Of a DNA stretch of 64,000 bases, positions 20,501-29,079 are shown piece by piece; within the stretch, counting starts at the first letter, position 1; each line of letters begins with the position of its first letter. The stretch covers positions 186,001-250,000 of the forward strand of contig NZ_VFES01000003.1 of the NCBI RefSeq assembly GCF_007858185.1. Reading direction: 5' to 3'. The translations under genes were made by a program, and so were the position numbers. This stretch comes from Pseudomonas grimontii. GTDB taxonomy: Bacteria > Pseudomonadota > Gammaproteobacteria > Pseudomonadales > Pseudomonadaceae. The notes under the pieces were generated by a model. The model was not told where the DNA came from. It did no database searches and saw nothing but the letters and a program-made list of their open reading frames with translations.

Positions 20501-22125
20501 CCTATGGCGGCCAGGTGGATAACCGGCTGGCGGAGTACGAAGTACCGATCCGACAGCTCAGGGCTCTGGAGATTATCGACACGGTGCCCGACTATCAGCG
20601 CGAGATGATCAGCTACTTGAACAAGCAAATCCTGCTGACCCGTTCGGTCATCGACAACCGCCTGCCATCGTTTCGCAGCTTGCTGACGACCACCCTGGAG
20701 AGCCTTGAGCAGCCGGCCTTGGACGACCCACAAGCCCAGGCTGCCAGCGCCCTCGTCATGTCTAACATGACGCTGGAGCTGATTCAGCGCCTGGAATACG
20801 TGGACTCCCGCTTCAAAGAACTGGAAGGCCTGGGGCCGGAGGGGGCCGCTGTCATCCAGGCCACAATGAGGCTTTTACCGGGCATTACACTTCCCGACCT
20901 CAAGGCCTATCGCATCAGCCTGGCGCGCTATCTGTGTGTCACGCCGGGAAGCGACGAGGCCTTTACCAATGCCCGCAGCCAGTTAAATGAGATAGTCGAA
21001 GGGGTCGACGTTCACCTGCAAAGCTTGCTGGACATCCTTGGCACCAAAGCCGACAGCACGCTGGATGAGCGTATCGACGCCCTCAACAGTCTGCTTGAGC
21101 AATTTGCCATTAGTGACCAACGGATGCTCGACCTGCACGCCGAGCAGCCGCAACAGGTCATGCGCGAACCCCTGGAGAGCCTGCGCCAGCAAGTCGATGA
21201 GTTCAGCCAGCGTGCAGCCCATAACCTGGCGCAGCTGTTAAAAGAAAGAAAAGCCCTGGAGCCTAAACCGGGTAGCTCGAAAACAGCACAAACACCCAGA
21301 CGGAAAATCATCAAGACCCGCTTCAACAGTGTGGTGGTGGGCGAGCCCCGGCAAACTGACAGCACGCTGGTGGATGTCAAGGAACCCTTGACCGGCCGAG
21401 TAATCGCCACGTTCCACGAAAAGACGCCGGGGGTCTGGGTCGAACGCCAGCGCTCCGAAACCCGGGCACCACAGTCCGCCGACCTCGAGACCAGCATCAC
21501 CGCCGGCCGGAACGTGCTCAGAGAAGAACCGGCCGCCACCCTGCGCACCCTGGGCCACTCCAGAAAACCCGGACGCATTCCGGTGGAAATCGAAGAGATG
21601 TTCCACCAGTACGCCGCGCGCCTGGAGCGCGCCGTGGTCACCATTGAAGCGGCCCTGACCCGCCTCAACCTCACGGAAAGTGACCGTCCTTCGGCCGCCA
21701 CTCTCAATCGACAACTCAGCGTAGCCGCAGAAAGGCTCTATGAATTGGGCACGCAAACACGGGTAGGCATGACCAAACAACAGGTGCCGACCGCCGCCCG
21801 CGTGGAGTGGCTGCACGGCCTGGGCCAGGTGAAAATCACCAAGGTAGTGAGCCGCCGTCGTCTCAAGGGACCGGGGAAAAACTACTTGGATGAATACGAG
21901 GTGCGCGATCACCAGACTCATCAGGTGTTGTGGTACGCCCACTTTCATTACAGTTCGCCAGAAGCGGCAGTCGAGGACTATGTGGCCGGGCACCTGAAGA
22001 CGCGCGACCAACAGAAGCTCGGGAGCCTTTTTCGGCACACGAGCTTGAGCGAGCGGGAGGAAATCGCGATTTATCGCAGTGAAATCAGCCTGCCATTGGC
22101 GAGGAAACTATTTTTTGCGCACTGA
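17506..22125 (+). CDS. giant dermonecrotic-toxin-like (DUF6543-type) protein, copy B
   Basis: A 1539-residue paralogue of the protein at 9465, sharing block order along the whole chain: GPCVLYRPLLEPTLTQYAS, a hydrophobic stretch (FNAALPFFGRTVGMAAWIWQ) just past the middle of the first half, FVDVRLRLRGGG around residue 935, helical charged segments, and the C-terminal DEY..D..THQVLWYAHFHY near 1476. The ATG at 17506 is preferred to an upstream in-frame ATG because AAGGA lies 7 bases before it. Unlike polymorphic toxins, the C-terminal end is conserved between the two copies. It ends 3 bases before the converging MocR gene. Biochemical activity and target are unknown. Confidence 0.7.
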   Translation: MPTDSPNSPALANNRPPSTYELLTQLTTGPSTREVATAILRSVLKEQYPTLNIDPDLAMVVTPRRVVTADSVQAIQPYAESLTSVLARQTLAVKPVVYLDGEHFLSLQPDAQPAVHLPVKIDGIARLINELAGLLFTAFQEEQLNYWNTSSNNNGPRWQALSHSLRKVWNLTTKDDWDAHDCSMARNLFHFPDKTERQAQDLYKSRAYLIGIELRQGDQPAHSSMTGMAVLIGEHDRRSLILTHSVVNGYEKFDSLEQLGEQLPAWLNLQQSDMTLQWRLYEPSGNFFDHQACTLIELQIEAIDDLGMVDAGRPSETSLPRPTMTRIIPGIEELNDDTLSSIRQIHSQLPDWMAGASDRDVSLYSRYVIDLAELQTQNHGRTFGDDIPPIRDYSREQLRARIPAEKKGFHLNLDKVEISIESPVVWGTFVFPVANDITRRSLIDLALDNLTGLPTGQASVHYNGGPAPQWLSFNYLKGIIEALDIGEHYPALIKQKLLTDPIQSKTRQMLYANQLRGQLPLMALQLKIQHKNGFNDLGYRYVAAVMQYHPHDRQVDGQEINIRPLAFVPTLRTTPGQDVVTNMFVIGPKDHRAGPCVLYRPLLEPTLTQYASRQNLIYAIKHQPELRESVLAWLPEQARFNYAQYVFPGKLPSPWTVAQALVEPETLVQMSGPLALSDEALGNDILAALFMANANAMVELATRQSVSNAQKRWDTLRQAGWRIFNAALPFFGRTVGMAAWIWQIMDDLQEVTEDAQTDYQATSWAAEADLLLNLGMALVLHVALRHPPTDVQRSKPSAEHPPVLTDEPEKPPRPRPTITVNRQPDLPGGERAPTGAGRLNISGAINRTPSSLAATLDSFNIDKPAGLGAQTKTPGAHLHLYPLTGKWYAPVAQRWFEVRLDDNDAVVIVDPLNPLRTGPLLLSNLAGQWFVDVRLRLRGGGFRNRRRAAQAQTPSRIQTLRNQITQFNTAENRQQQSMHDAYVALGTDAAPSTEERRQAYGGQVDNRLAEYEVPIRQLRALEIIDTVPDYQREMISYLNKQILLTRSVIDNRLPSFRSLLTTTLESLEQPALDDPQAQAASALVMSNMTLELIQRLEYVDSRFKELEGLGPEGAAVIQATMRLLPGITLPDLKAYRISLARYLCVTPGSDEAFTNARSQLNEIVEGVDVHLQSLLDILGTKADSTLDERIDALNSLLEQFAISDQRMLDLHAEQPQQVMREPLESLRQQVDEFSQRAAHNLAQLLKERKALEPKPGSSKTAQTPRRKIIKTRFNSVVVGEPRQTDSTLVDVKEPLTGRVIATFHEKTPGVWVERQRSETRAPQSADLETSITAGRNVLREEPAATLRTLGHSRKPGRIPVEIEEMFHQYAARLERAVVTIEAALTRLNLTESDRPSAATLNRQLSVAAERLYELGTQTRVGMTKQQVPTAARVEWLHGLGQVKITKVVSRRRLKGPGKNYLDEYEVRDHQTHQVLWYAHFHYSSPEAAVEDYVAGHLKTRDQQKLGSLFRHTSLSEREEIAIYRSEISLPLARKLFFAH

Positions 22126-22128
22126 TTC

Positions 22129-23670
22129 TCAGCCGGTCCGCCAGGCCTGACGCAAGCGCGCCAGCGCCAGGGCGATTGCCGGCTCGGGCACCGCGGCAAA
22201 CCCCAGCACCAGGCCGGCGCGCTGATCCGCCGGCTGGGTGGATTGGGCCAGCCAGTAACTGCTCAAACCATTGACCTCGACATCCACGGAGCGGGCCTGT
22301 TCAAGCAGTTGCTGCTCGCGGGCCAGGCTGTTCACACGCACCGTCAGATGCAGCCCCGCCGCGACGCTCGGCAACTCACCAACCCCCGGCAGCCCGCTCG
22401 GCCAACCGGCCAACAAGGCGTTGCGCCGGCTCAACGCCGCTCGCCGCATACGGCGGATATGCCGCTGGAAGTGCCCGTTCGCCATGAATTCGGCCATGAC
22501 CGCCTGGGTACTGACTTCCGAGTGGCGCATGTCCACCGCACGACGCCGAGAAAAGGCGTCCACCAGACCCATCGGCAATACCAGATAGCCCAGGCGCAAG
22601 GCCGGGAACGCCACTTTGCCGAAGGTACCGACATAGAGCACGCGCCCACTGCGGTCCAGTGCGGCCAGGGGCGCCAGCGGTGCGCCGCTGTAGCGGTACT
22701 CACCGTCGTAGTCGTCCTCCACGATCCAGCCACCGGTGCGCTCGGCCCAGGCCAGCAGTTCCAGGCGCCGCGCCAGGCTCATCACCACGCCCAGCGGGTA
22801 TTGATGCGAGGGTGTGACGTAAGCCAGGCGGCAATCTTTCAGGCTATTCAGGGTTTGGCAATCGATGCCTTCGCTGTCCACCGGCACGCCATGCAGGCGC
22901 CCGCCGGCCAAGGCGAATGCGTGACCGGCGGCGCGATAGCCCGGGTTTTCCACCGCCACGCCGTCGCCGGGCTCCACCAGCAGCTGTGCACAAAGGCTGA
23001 TTGCCTGCTGTGCGCCACTGGTGATCACTATTTGTTCAGCCGAGCATTGCATGCCGCGCGAACTGCGCAGGTAAGCCGCGATCAGCCCACGCAGGCGCGC
23101 GTCCCCTGCCGGGTCGCCGTAGCACAACTGTTCCAGGTCGGGTTTGCGCCAGAACGCCCCATTCAGCTTGGCCCACACCTCAAACGGGAATAGATCGAAG
23201 GCGGGCACCCCGACGCGAAACGCCTTGGGCGGACCAGTCGGCGGTTGAGGTAAATGGTTGTTTTCCAGACGGTCCAGGGCCGGCCTGTGGATAACTTCGT
23301 CATCGAGATCCAAGGGCAAATTCGCCCATTTTGTGGATAAGGCTGGGGATAAGCCTGTTGGTAACCCTGTGGATAGTTTTGTGGATAGTTTTTTCGGGGT
23401 GGGCAGTTGGGCGACATAAGTACCATCGCCCACCCGGCCTTCAATAAACCCCTCGGCGTATAGCTGATCGTAGGCGCGCACCACGCTGTTGCGGGAAATC
23501 GACAGGGCCGCCGCCAAGTCACGGCTGGCGGGCAATCGCGTGCCGCTGACCAAGCGGCCATCCAGCACTCGCTGGCGTAAGGCTTCATAGAGTTGGCGTG
23601 TCAGGCCCTGGCGCCGATCCAACTCAATACCGGCAGGGTTGAACGACAGCGGCGGCTCTATGGAAGGCAT
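22129..23670 (-). CDS. MocR-type (GntR plus aminotransferase-like) transcriptional regulator
   Basis: 513 residues. Residues 20-90 form a GntR winged helix (LYEALRQRVLDGRLVSGTRL, then SRNSVVRAYDQL). A low-complexity linker of about 30 residues follows, built on a four-residue S/P-T-x-L repeat (KLST KLST GLPT GLSP). The rest is a fold-type I aminotransferase-like domain with the PLP-lysine region TFGKVAFPALRLGYL. MocR regulators sense PLP or amino compounds. It is divergent from paiB and the two acetyltransferase genes across a 90-base gap, so it probably controls them. The linker DNA is an array of DnaA-box-like repeats (listed separately). Confidence 0.9.
   Translation of the reverse strand: MPSIEPPLSFNPAGIELDRRQGLTRQLYEALRQRVLDGRLVSGTRLPASRDLAAALSISRNSVVRAYDQLYAEGFIEGRVGDGTYVAQLPTPKKLSTKLSTGLPTGLSPALSTKWANLPLDLDDEVIHRPALDRLENNHLPQPPTGPPKAFRVGVPAFDLFPFEVWAKLNGAFWRKPDLEQLCYGDPAGDARLRGLIAAYLRSSRGMQCSAEQIVITSGAQQAISLCAQLLVEPGDGVAVENPGYRAAGHAFALAGGRLHGVPVDSEGIDCQTLNSLKDCRLAYVTPSHQYPLGVVMSLARRLELLAWAERTGGWIVEDDYDGEYRYSGAPLAPLAALDRSGRVLYVGTFGKVAFPALRLGYLVLPMGLVDAFSRRRAVDMRHSEVSTQAVMAEFMANGHFQRHIRRMRRAALSRRNALLAGWPSGLPGVGELPSVAAGLHLTVRVNSLAREQQLLEQARSVDVEVNGLSSYWLAQSTQPADQRAGLVLGFAAVPEPAIALALARLRQAWRTG
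23332..23391. repeat. 12-bp tandem repeat of DnaA-box-like motifs inside mocR
   Basis: Five motifs start at 23332, 23344, 23356, 23368 and 23380, exactly 12 bases apart: TGTGGATAA, TGGGGATAA, TGTTGGTAA, TGTGGATAG, TGTGGATAG. The first is a perfect reverse complement of the DnaA box TTATCCACA; a further perfect copy lies at 23286-23294. The period equals four codons, so the array also encodes the S/P-T-x-L linker repeat of MocR. Confidence 0.8.
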
Positions 23671-23760
23671 CGAATTGGACCTATTAAATTGACGATAGAT
23701 GGCTCTTACAACGAACCATTAGCCTGCCTAGGATGCAGGCATTCGCCAAGGAAAATATTC

Positions 23761-24399
23761 ATGTACACACCCCGCGCCTTTGCCCTCGAAGATTTGCCCG
23801 AACTCCATCAACTGATCCAGCACACACGCCTGGCGCAGTTGGTGACCGTTGGCGAGCAAGGCCTGCAAGCCAGCCACTTGCCGCTGCTGCTTAACCCCGA
23901 TGAAGGCCCCAATGGCACGCTGCACGGGCACCTGGCCAAGGCCAATCCGCAGTGGAAAGACCTGCAAAACGGCAGCGAAGCCCTGGTGATCTTTGCCGGC
24001 GCCGAGGCTTACATCAGCCCGGCGTTTTACCCGGCCAAGGCCGAGCACGGCAAAGTCGTGCCCACCTGGAACTACCTGGCGGTGCATGCCTACGGCAAGG
24101 CCGAGGTGTTTACCGATGCCGAGCGCTTGCTCGGCGTAGTCAGCGCCCTCACCGACCGCCACGAGGGCAACCGCGCCCAACCGTGGAAAGTCAGCGACGC
24201 CCCGGCCGATTACATTGACGGCATGCTCAAGGCGATCGTCGGCTTCAGCCTGCCGATCGAGCGCCTGATCGGTAAACGCAAGCTCAGCCAGAACCGCAGC
24301 CCGGCGGACATCGCCGGCGTACGCGAGGGCCTGGCCGCCAGCCTGGACGTGCGCGACCAGACCCTCGCGCGCTTTATTTCCCAAGGAGTTTCAGAATGA
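23761..24399 (+). CDS. PaiB family FMN-binding protein
   Basis: A 212-residue FMN-binding split-barrel protein of the PaiB family (negative transcriptional regulator by annotation tradition; biochemical role uncertain). It begins MYTPRAFALED and has the family stretches SHLPLLLNPDEG, GHLAKANPQW, SPAFYPAKAEHGKVVPTWNY and SQNRSPAD. AAGGAAA before the ATG at 23761 fixes the start; a longer upstream reading lacks support. It overlaps the next acetyltransferase by ATGA, forming a three-gene operon divergent from mocR. Confidence 0.9.
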   Translation: MYTPRAFALEDLPELHQLIQHTRLAQLVTVGEQGLQASHLPLLLNPDEGPNGTLHGHLAKANPQWKDLQNGSEALVIFAGAEAYISPAFYPAKAEHGKVVPTWNYLAVHAYGKAEVFTDAERLLGVVSALTDRHEGNRAQPWKVSDAPADYIDGMLKAIVGFSLPIERLIGKRKLSQNRSPADIAGVREGLAASLDVRDQTLARFISQGVSE

Positions 24400-24842
24400 G
24401 CCAGATCGACATCCGCCGGGTCACCGCTGCCGACCACGCCGCCTGGCTGCCGCTGTGGCAGGCGTACTTGAAGTTCTACAACACCGAACTGCCAGACGCG
24501 GTCAGCCAAAGCACCTGGCAGCGCCTGATCGATCCCCAGGAGCCGACCCATTCCGCGCTGGCCTGGCAGGACGGCAAGGCGGTGGGCATGGTCAACTTCA
24601 TCTACCACCGTTCCAACTGGAGCATCGAGAACTCATGCTACCTGCAAGACCTGCTGGTGGACCCGGCCCAGCGCGGCACCGGCGTCGGCCGTAAACTGAT
24701 CGAGTTCGTCTACGCCACCGCCAAGGCCGACGGCTGCTGCAAGGTCCACTGGCTGACCCACGAGACCAATGCCACCGCGATCCAACTCTACGAGCGCATC
24801 GCCGAACGCCCTGGCTTCATTCAATTTCGCAAAGGTCTCTAA
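24396..24842 (+). CDS. GNAT family N-acetyltransferase
   Basis: A 148-residue single-domain GNAT. The acetyl-CoA-binding motif A appears as LQDLLVDPAQRGTGVGRKLI (R-x-x-G-x-G), followed by an LTHETNATAIQLYER motif B. The start codon overlaps the paiB stop (ATGA), and a second acetyltransferase gene follows 10 bases later. Substrate unknown; small-molecule amines are typical. Confidence 0.9.
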   Translation: MSQIDIRRVTAADHAAWLPLWQAYLKFYNTELPDAVSQSTWQRLIDPQEPTHSALAWQDGKAVGMVNFIYHRSNWSIENSCYLQDLLVDPAQRGTGVGRKLIEFVYATAKADGCCKVHWLTHETNATAIQLYERIAERPGFIQFRKGL

Positions 24843-24852
24843 GGAGCGCAGC

Positions 24853-25524
24853 ATGTCCACTTCCCTCGCCGACTGGAAAGGCGCCCCTGCGCCCACCGCG
24901 CAACTGCTCGAAGGGCGCTTTATCCGCCTGGAAAAACTCGACCCGGCCCGCCACGCCGACCAACTGTGGCAAGCCCTCGAAGGCCCCGGCGCCGACCCCA
25001 AGTTGTGGGACTACCTGCCTTACGGCCCGTTTTCCGAGCGCAGCGCTTTCGATGCCTGGCTGAACAACCATGCGGCGAATAGCGACCCGTATTTCTTCAG
25101 CGTGGTCGACCGTGCGACCGGCCAGGTGCAGGGCATCCTAAGCCTGATGTCCATCGTTCCGGCCCAGGGCCGTATCGAAATCGGCCATGTCACCTTCGGC
25201 GCACCGATGCAGCGCTCACCCAAAAGCACCGAGGCGGTGTACCTCTTGGCCAAATACGCGTTCGAGCAGGGCTACCGCCGCCTGGAATGGAAGTGCAACA
25301 ACGGCAATGCCCGCTCCAAATATGCGGCCGAGCGGTTGGGGTTCAGTTTTGAAGGGGTGTTCCGCCAGCACATGGTGGTGAAGGGGCAGAACCGCGATAC
25401 GGCGTGGTATTCGATTTTGGATTCGGAATGGCCGACGGTGGGTGCGGGGTTTGAGGCGTGGTTGTCGGAGGCGAACCAGGCAGGCGATGGTCAGCTGAAA
25501 AGCCTGGTGGAATGTCGCAACTAA
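24853..25524 (+). CDS. GNAT family N-acetyltransferase, RimJ/RimL-type
   Basis: A 223-residue protein with the RimJ/RimL-like acetyltransferase layout: GRFIRLEKLDP near the start, RIEIGHVTFGAPMQRS in the core, and KCNNGNARSKYAAERLGF near the C-terminus. AAGGAG 6 bases before the ATG at 24853 decides the start. Last gene of the operon begun by paiB. Many relatives acetylate protein N-termini or small amines; the substrate here is unknown. Confidence 0.9.
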   Translation: MSTSLADWKGAPAPTAQLLEGRFIRLEKLDPARHADQLWQALEGPGADPKLWDYLPYGPFSERSAFDAWLNNHAANSDPYFFSVVDRATGQVQGILSLMSIVPAQGRIEIGHVTFGAPMQRSPKSTEAVYLLAKYAFEQGYRRLEWKCNNGNARSKYAAERLGFSFEGVFRQHMVVKGQNRDTAWYSILDSEWPTVGAGFEAWLSEANQAGDGQLKSLVECRN

Positions 25525-25634
25525 GTCTGTAAACACTGTGGATAAGTGCGGAAGCCGAGCTTGCCCGCGAGTGTGGCTTAATAGTCGTAAATACCGACTT
25601 AAAATAACCACATCGCGAGCAGGCGACTATATAT

Positions 25635-26768
25635 CTAACAATCGCTTTGCTGAAAAAGATCAAAATTTAGCTTCGCCAATAAACGGGTGTTGTTTCTCAA
25701 GACTACAAGATTGTCCGGCTCAGACATAAACCAGGCAAAAGATCCCCATGCTAGCCCTGACATTGTTTTTTTATATCCGGCCGTTTCGCGATCCGCATAA
25801 GCGGTCACAAAAGCAACCTGCGAACGGTCGAACCCACCTTTGTCGGTTATCGCATACAGAGCGTCTTGTCTACGTGGGGTAATCGCCCCATCAGTGGCAA
25901 CCACCTCCACAAAAACTATCAAAGGCTGTGATGGCCCAACATCAACTAAAATCAGGTCGGGAAGATCCTTGTTCGCTTGAATATCTAAACCGATAGATAA
26001 AGCCAATTTAACATCTGAATGAGCCGTTTTGTTACCAGACTCGCTGAGCCAAATTACGCCTGGCTCCTCTAGAAACTTAACAGAAAACACCTCGACAACT
26101 GCTTTAGATATATCAGAACTTGGACCAGGAATAAGTCGACGAGTATCCCCATTGGGGAAATTCACCAATACGCCGTCTTTGGTAACCGTTCCAGCACGCA
26201 TAAGAGAAACACGAGCTCGCGCACTGTGCGACAGATGATTTTTTTGCCAAGCCAAAATAGCAATATCTAACGATTCACCTACTAAATCAGGATCGAATAG
26301 TGCCGCAAGATTTTTTTTCAATGCGTAACGCGGAGCACCTGAGGTTGTAGTTACGCCAGCCTTTTCAATTACAGCCCCTACAACAAGCAACCCTTCACGG
26401 AGGGTCTCATCACGAATGGGCTCTCTTGTATTGTCTGCATACCATCGGCTACCAGGTACCTTATAAGACTTTTTGCGCAGATCACTGCGGTAACTTAAAC
26501 GCGCCTCATCAGTAACGTCTTCCGCTTGTACATCCGTCATACGATAAACATGTACCGGGCCGAGCCAAACATCTGCATCTTCAACGGCACCAATGTATAG
26601 CATCGCAAAAACTGTACTGGCCGTGATTTCACGAATGCAGTAGGTACGGTTTGGCGTACCCTCTGGAAAAATAACAGGTAGCCTTTCAGAAATCAGTTTT
26701 CGTGATGCGTAGGGTGGAAGCACGGTTTCATCCTTAAAAAAGTTCAGAGCAAGCTGCTTCAATGACAT
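25635..26768 (-). CDS. type II restriction endonuclease, BsuBI/PstI family
   Basis: A 377-residue protein recognised as a BsuBI/PstI-type endonuclease, a family that cleaves CTGCAG. The catalytic core reads LPDLILVD (Pro270-Asp271), then FVEVVATDG with Glu288, a variant PD-(D/E)xK site in which the usual lysine is replaced, as is typical of this family. It overlaps the end of the methyltransferase gene by 35 bases and follows it on the same strand, a safe order in which methylase is made first. The pair is conspicuously AT-rich compared with both sides. Recognition of CTGCAG is an inference from family. Confidence 0.85.
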   Translation of the reverse strand: MSLKQLALNFFKDETVLPPYASRKLISERLPVIFPEGTPNRTYCIREITASTVFAMLYIGAVEDADVWLGPVHVYRMTDVQAEDVTDEARLSYRSDLRKKSYKVPGSRWYADNTREPIRDETLREGLLVVGAVIEKAGVTTTSGAPRYALKKNLAALFDPDLVGESLDIAILAWQKNHLSHSARARVSLMRAGTVTKDGVLVNFPNGDTRRLIPGPSSDISKAVVEVFSVKFLEEPGVIWLSESGNKTAHSDVKLALSIGLDIQANKDLPDLILVDVGPSQPLIVFVEVVATDGAITPRRQDALYAITDKGGFDRSQVAFVTAYADRETAGYKKTMSGLAWGSFAWFMSEPDNLVVLRNNTRLLAKLNFDLFQQSDC

Positions 26769-28530
26769 CTTTTGAGCAATCTGCTTCTACCAATCGGCTT
26801 AGCTCAAACAAATCGGAAGGAGCAGGAAGAGGGAGCGACTCTAATTCGTAGGCAGACACGGCTACTGAACCACTAACACATCGGAAAGCTCGATCCGCCG
26901 CACCACTATTAAGAAAAGCAGCAAGCACAGATGGGCTAACGGTAGGAGCATCGGTAATCTGCCTAATCATATTAATGTGATTCTCAATAACGACCCCCCC
27001 GTGCAGATCCAGAAACTCTAATGGAAGTGCCGTGGCAATTAGGCGCCGACTTTGCTCTTTAGCGGTTGTTCGCTGTAGTAGTACGCAAGGCCGTGTCGTT
27101 AATAAATGACGCTCCGAAGACTTCAACTCAAAGTAGGGTGCATGGTTTTTTCTATTTGCCCTAAATATAAACTTTCCATCACAAGTGATAGCCTCCGCCC
27201 AAATAAGTGGAAACCTCTGCTCCCCTCCCTTATAAGCCAGTTGCGATTTATGCCGATTCCAAACCAAAGGCCCAGTACTGACTCCGTAGCCCCAATCCGC
27301 AAGGCGGCACGGCATTGTCGCTAGTTTAGCTACCAACTTGCTTTGACCAGAGTTACGTGGCAAGAGCCAAGGCAAAGTGGGGTCTTTAGGGAGACAAATT
27401 GACCCAGCATCGGCCACCTCTATTGCCCCACCTGAAATTAATGCAACTTCTGATACCTTAATGGGAGCCGACGCACCTGCTCTACGGTAAGTTGTAAGTG
27501 CCATTTCCTGAAGCACGTCGTCAAAAACACCTTTACGAGCAGCAACGAAGTCAATCGCTAAAGGTGGTGCTTCCTGAGCTATTACAGATCGGAGATTTTT
27601 GAAATACCCTCCGGCTAAAAAAGAGGTAGGTGTAATGTAGGCGATTAATCCACCAGGTTTAGTCTGACGAATAGCAAAGTCAGTAAATAAACCGTAGAGG
27701 TTCGCATGACCATATAAAGAGCGACTATAGAGCTCGCGCGTTTCAGCGTCGAGCTTAGCCTTACCATAAGGAGGATTACCTATCACTAGGTCAAACGGAT
27801 CTTTCACAGGAGGCTGACGAAGCGAGTCACAAACCGTAACCATGATGGGCAGCGTCAATCCTGACACGCTACTAATAGGTAGCAACACAGCATCAAGAGT
27901 GACTTGACTGAGCCAAGCACCAAATGGATCGATTTCAAAGCCATGCAGGCGATTTCCGATGCTTTGCAGCAACAGCTTAGGACTGCAACCCTCAAGCTCT
28001 TCCATAATTCGCTGTGCGATAGGTGCGAGGAAGGCACCACCACCACATGCTGGATCTAGAACACGACACTTTGCCCAATTGACCTTCGCAGCGGTTGCCT
28101 GGTCGAGAAGGCGAGCTGTGAGTGCAGGGGGTGTATAAAAAACCCCAAACTCTCCACGATGTTGTGTGGGAAGCATGCCCGTATAGATCAATCCAATCTG
28201 ATACGCCGCCGCCTCCGCGTCGAGTTTGGCCGCCATCTTACCAATCTGGTCCGCGAGCAAACGCGCGATTGAAGGAAGCTCCAATGTCTCAAACGCTGCA
28301 ATCGGGGAGCGTAATTCCTGAGGGACGATATGGCCCTCTGTGAGGCCTTCCCACCAAGCCTGAATAATCCTGGAACCAAAGGAGCGGGTCAGCGCAAGCT
28401 GTTCGGAAGCTGGAAAATTAGCCGACATTGAGCGAGCCATGGATTTTGCAGACGCCAGCGATTGAGCCGGCAGGTCCGAAACACTTGGAGTTTCTAGCTC
28501 AACAAACGCGATTTGTGCCTCTTTTGCCAT
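26734..28530 (-). CDS. N6-adenine DNA methyltransferase of a type II restriction system
   Basis: 598 residues with class-gamma N6-adenine methylase motifs: SAM-binding motif I DPACGGGAF near residue 159 and catalytic motif IV NPPYG near residue 251, preceded by the GEFGVFYTPP segment typical of TaqI/Eco57I-like enzymes; the C-terminal half is the target-recognition region. The ATG at 28530 is favoured because a G-rich GGGGGGTG precedes it; in-frame starts up to 28638 lack a ribosome site. Partner of the PstI-type nuclease downstream, protecting the host sites. AT-rich, likely horizontally acquired. Confidence 0.9.
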   Translation of the reverse strand: MAKEAQIAFVELETPSVSDLPAQSLASAKSMARSMSANFPASEQLALTRSFGSRIIQAWWEGLTEGHIVPQELRSPIAAFETLELPSIARLLADQIGKMAAKLDAEAAAYQIGLIYTGMLPTQHRGEFGVFYTPPALTARLLDQATAAKVNWAKCRVLDPACGGGAFLAPIAQRIMEELEGCSPKLLLQSIGNRLHGFEIDPFGAWLSQVTLDAVLLPISSVSGLTLPIMVTVCDSLRQPPVKDPFDLVIGNPPYGKAKLDAETRELYSRSLYGHANLYGLFTDFAIRQTKPGGLIAYITPTSFLAGGYFKNLRSVIAQEAPPLAIDFVAARKGVFDDVLQEMALTTYRRAGASAPIKVSEVALISGGAIEVADAGSICLPKDPTLPWLLPRNSGQSKLVAKLATMPCRLADWGYGVSTGPLVWNRHKSQLAYKGGEQRFPLIWAEAITCDGKFIFRANRKNHAPYFELKSSERHLLTTRPCVLLQRTTAKEQSRRLIATALPLEFLDLHGGVVIENHINMIRQITDAPTVSPSVLAAFLNSGAADRAFRCVSGSVAVSAYELESLPLPAPSDLFELSRLVEADCSKDVIEAACSELF

Positions 28531-28641
28531 ACACCCCCCATTGCGGGCCGCGATTCTACCTTGCTTTGAAGAATTAGACGTCCCGCTCATCGCGATCACG
28601 CGATGTTGCGTTAAAAAATGGAAATCAACAATTGCCAATTG

Positions 28642-28676
28642 ACCGCGTGGGAAGGAAACCCACGCGGTAGATTTTT
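28642..28676. terminator. stem-loop between the methylase gene and the small gene at 28724
   Basis: Perfect 10-bp stem (accgcgtggg at 28642-28651 with cccacgcggt at 28659-28668, loop aaggaaa). On the plus strand it is followed by tagattttt; on the minus strand it follows the small gene at 28724-29005 by about 55 bases. Probably a terminator at the border of the restriction-modification island. Confidence 0.55.
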
Positions 28677-28723
28677 CGAAACACTGTATGAAAATACAGC
28701 ATTTTTGAATTATGGCGAATTCC

Positions 28724-29005
28724 CTAGACGGATGGGCCGCTATGTTCTGCTTTGACCTTCCAACCTAACGCCTGCAAAGCATCACAGCCATCCTGCAACA
28801 ACACGTGCGCTGCCGAGGCGACATGTTGCAAGTCGGCGCCTTCGGCCAGTTCGGTACTCAAGCAGGTGACACTGTTCAGCAGGTTCCGCGCTGCCTGGAT
28901 ACGCTGTGTGGCAGTTTCAAACAGCTCGCAAGCGCCAGCATCGGCATTGAGGAAAAAGACGGGATCACAGCTGATGTTGCTTTCCAGTGGGGTGTAGTTA
29001 GGCAT
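28724..29005 (-). CDS. small Pseudomonas-type protein, possibly DUF3077-like
   Basis: A 93-residue acidic, mostly helical soluble protein with no signal peptide or membrane segment and five scattered cysteines. The pattern of an early FFLNADAG followed by alternating small and hydrophobic residues recalls the DUF3077/DUF6124 small proteins present in many copies in Pseudomonas genomes, but I cannot confirm this without a search. Its upstream region contains an unusual inverted-repeat element (29080-29211). No function is known. Confidence 0.6.
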   Translation of the reverse strand: MPNYTPLESNISCDPVFFLNADAGACELFETATQRIQAARNLLNSVTCLSTELAEGADLQHVASAAHVLLQDGCDALQALGWKVKAEHSGPSV

Positions 29006-29079
29006 GGCTATATCTCATTTATTAGATGAAAACGGCCACCCACTGCGGCTAAACAAAATGGGTGGCAGCTGTACGAGGG

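Noticed and set aside
23332..23391. CRISPR-like array from the regular 12-bp repeats
   Set aside because: Repeats are 12 bases without spacers, lie inside a coding frame and have no cas genes nearby.
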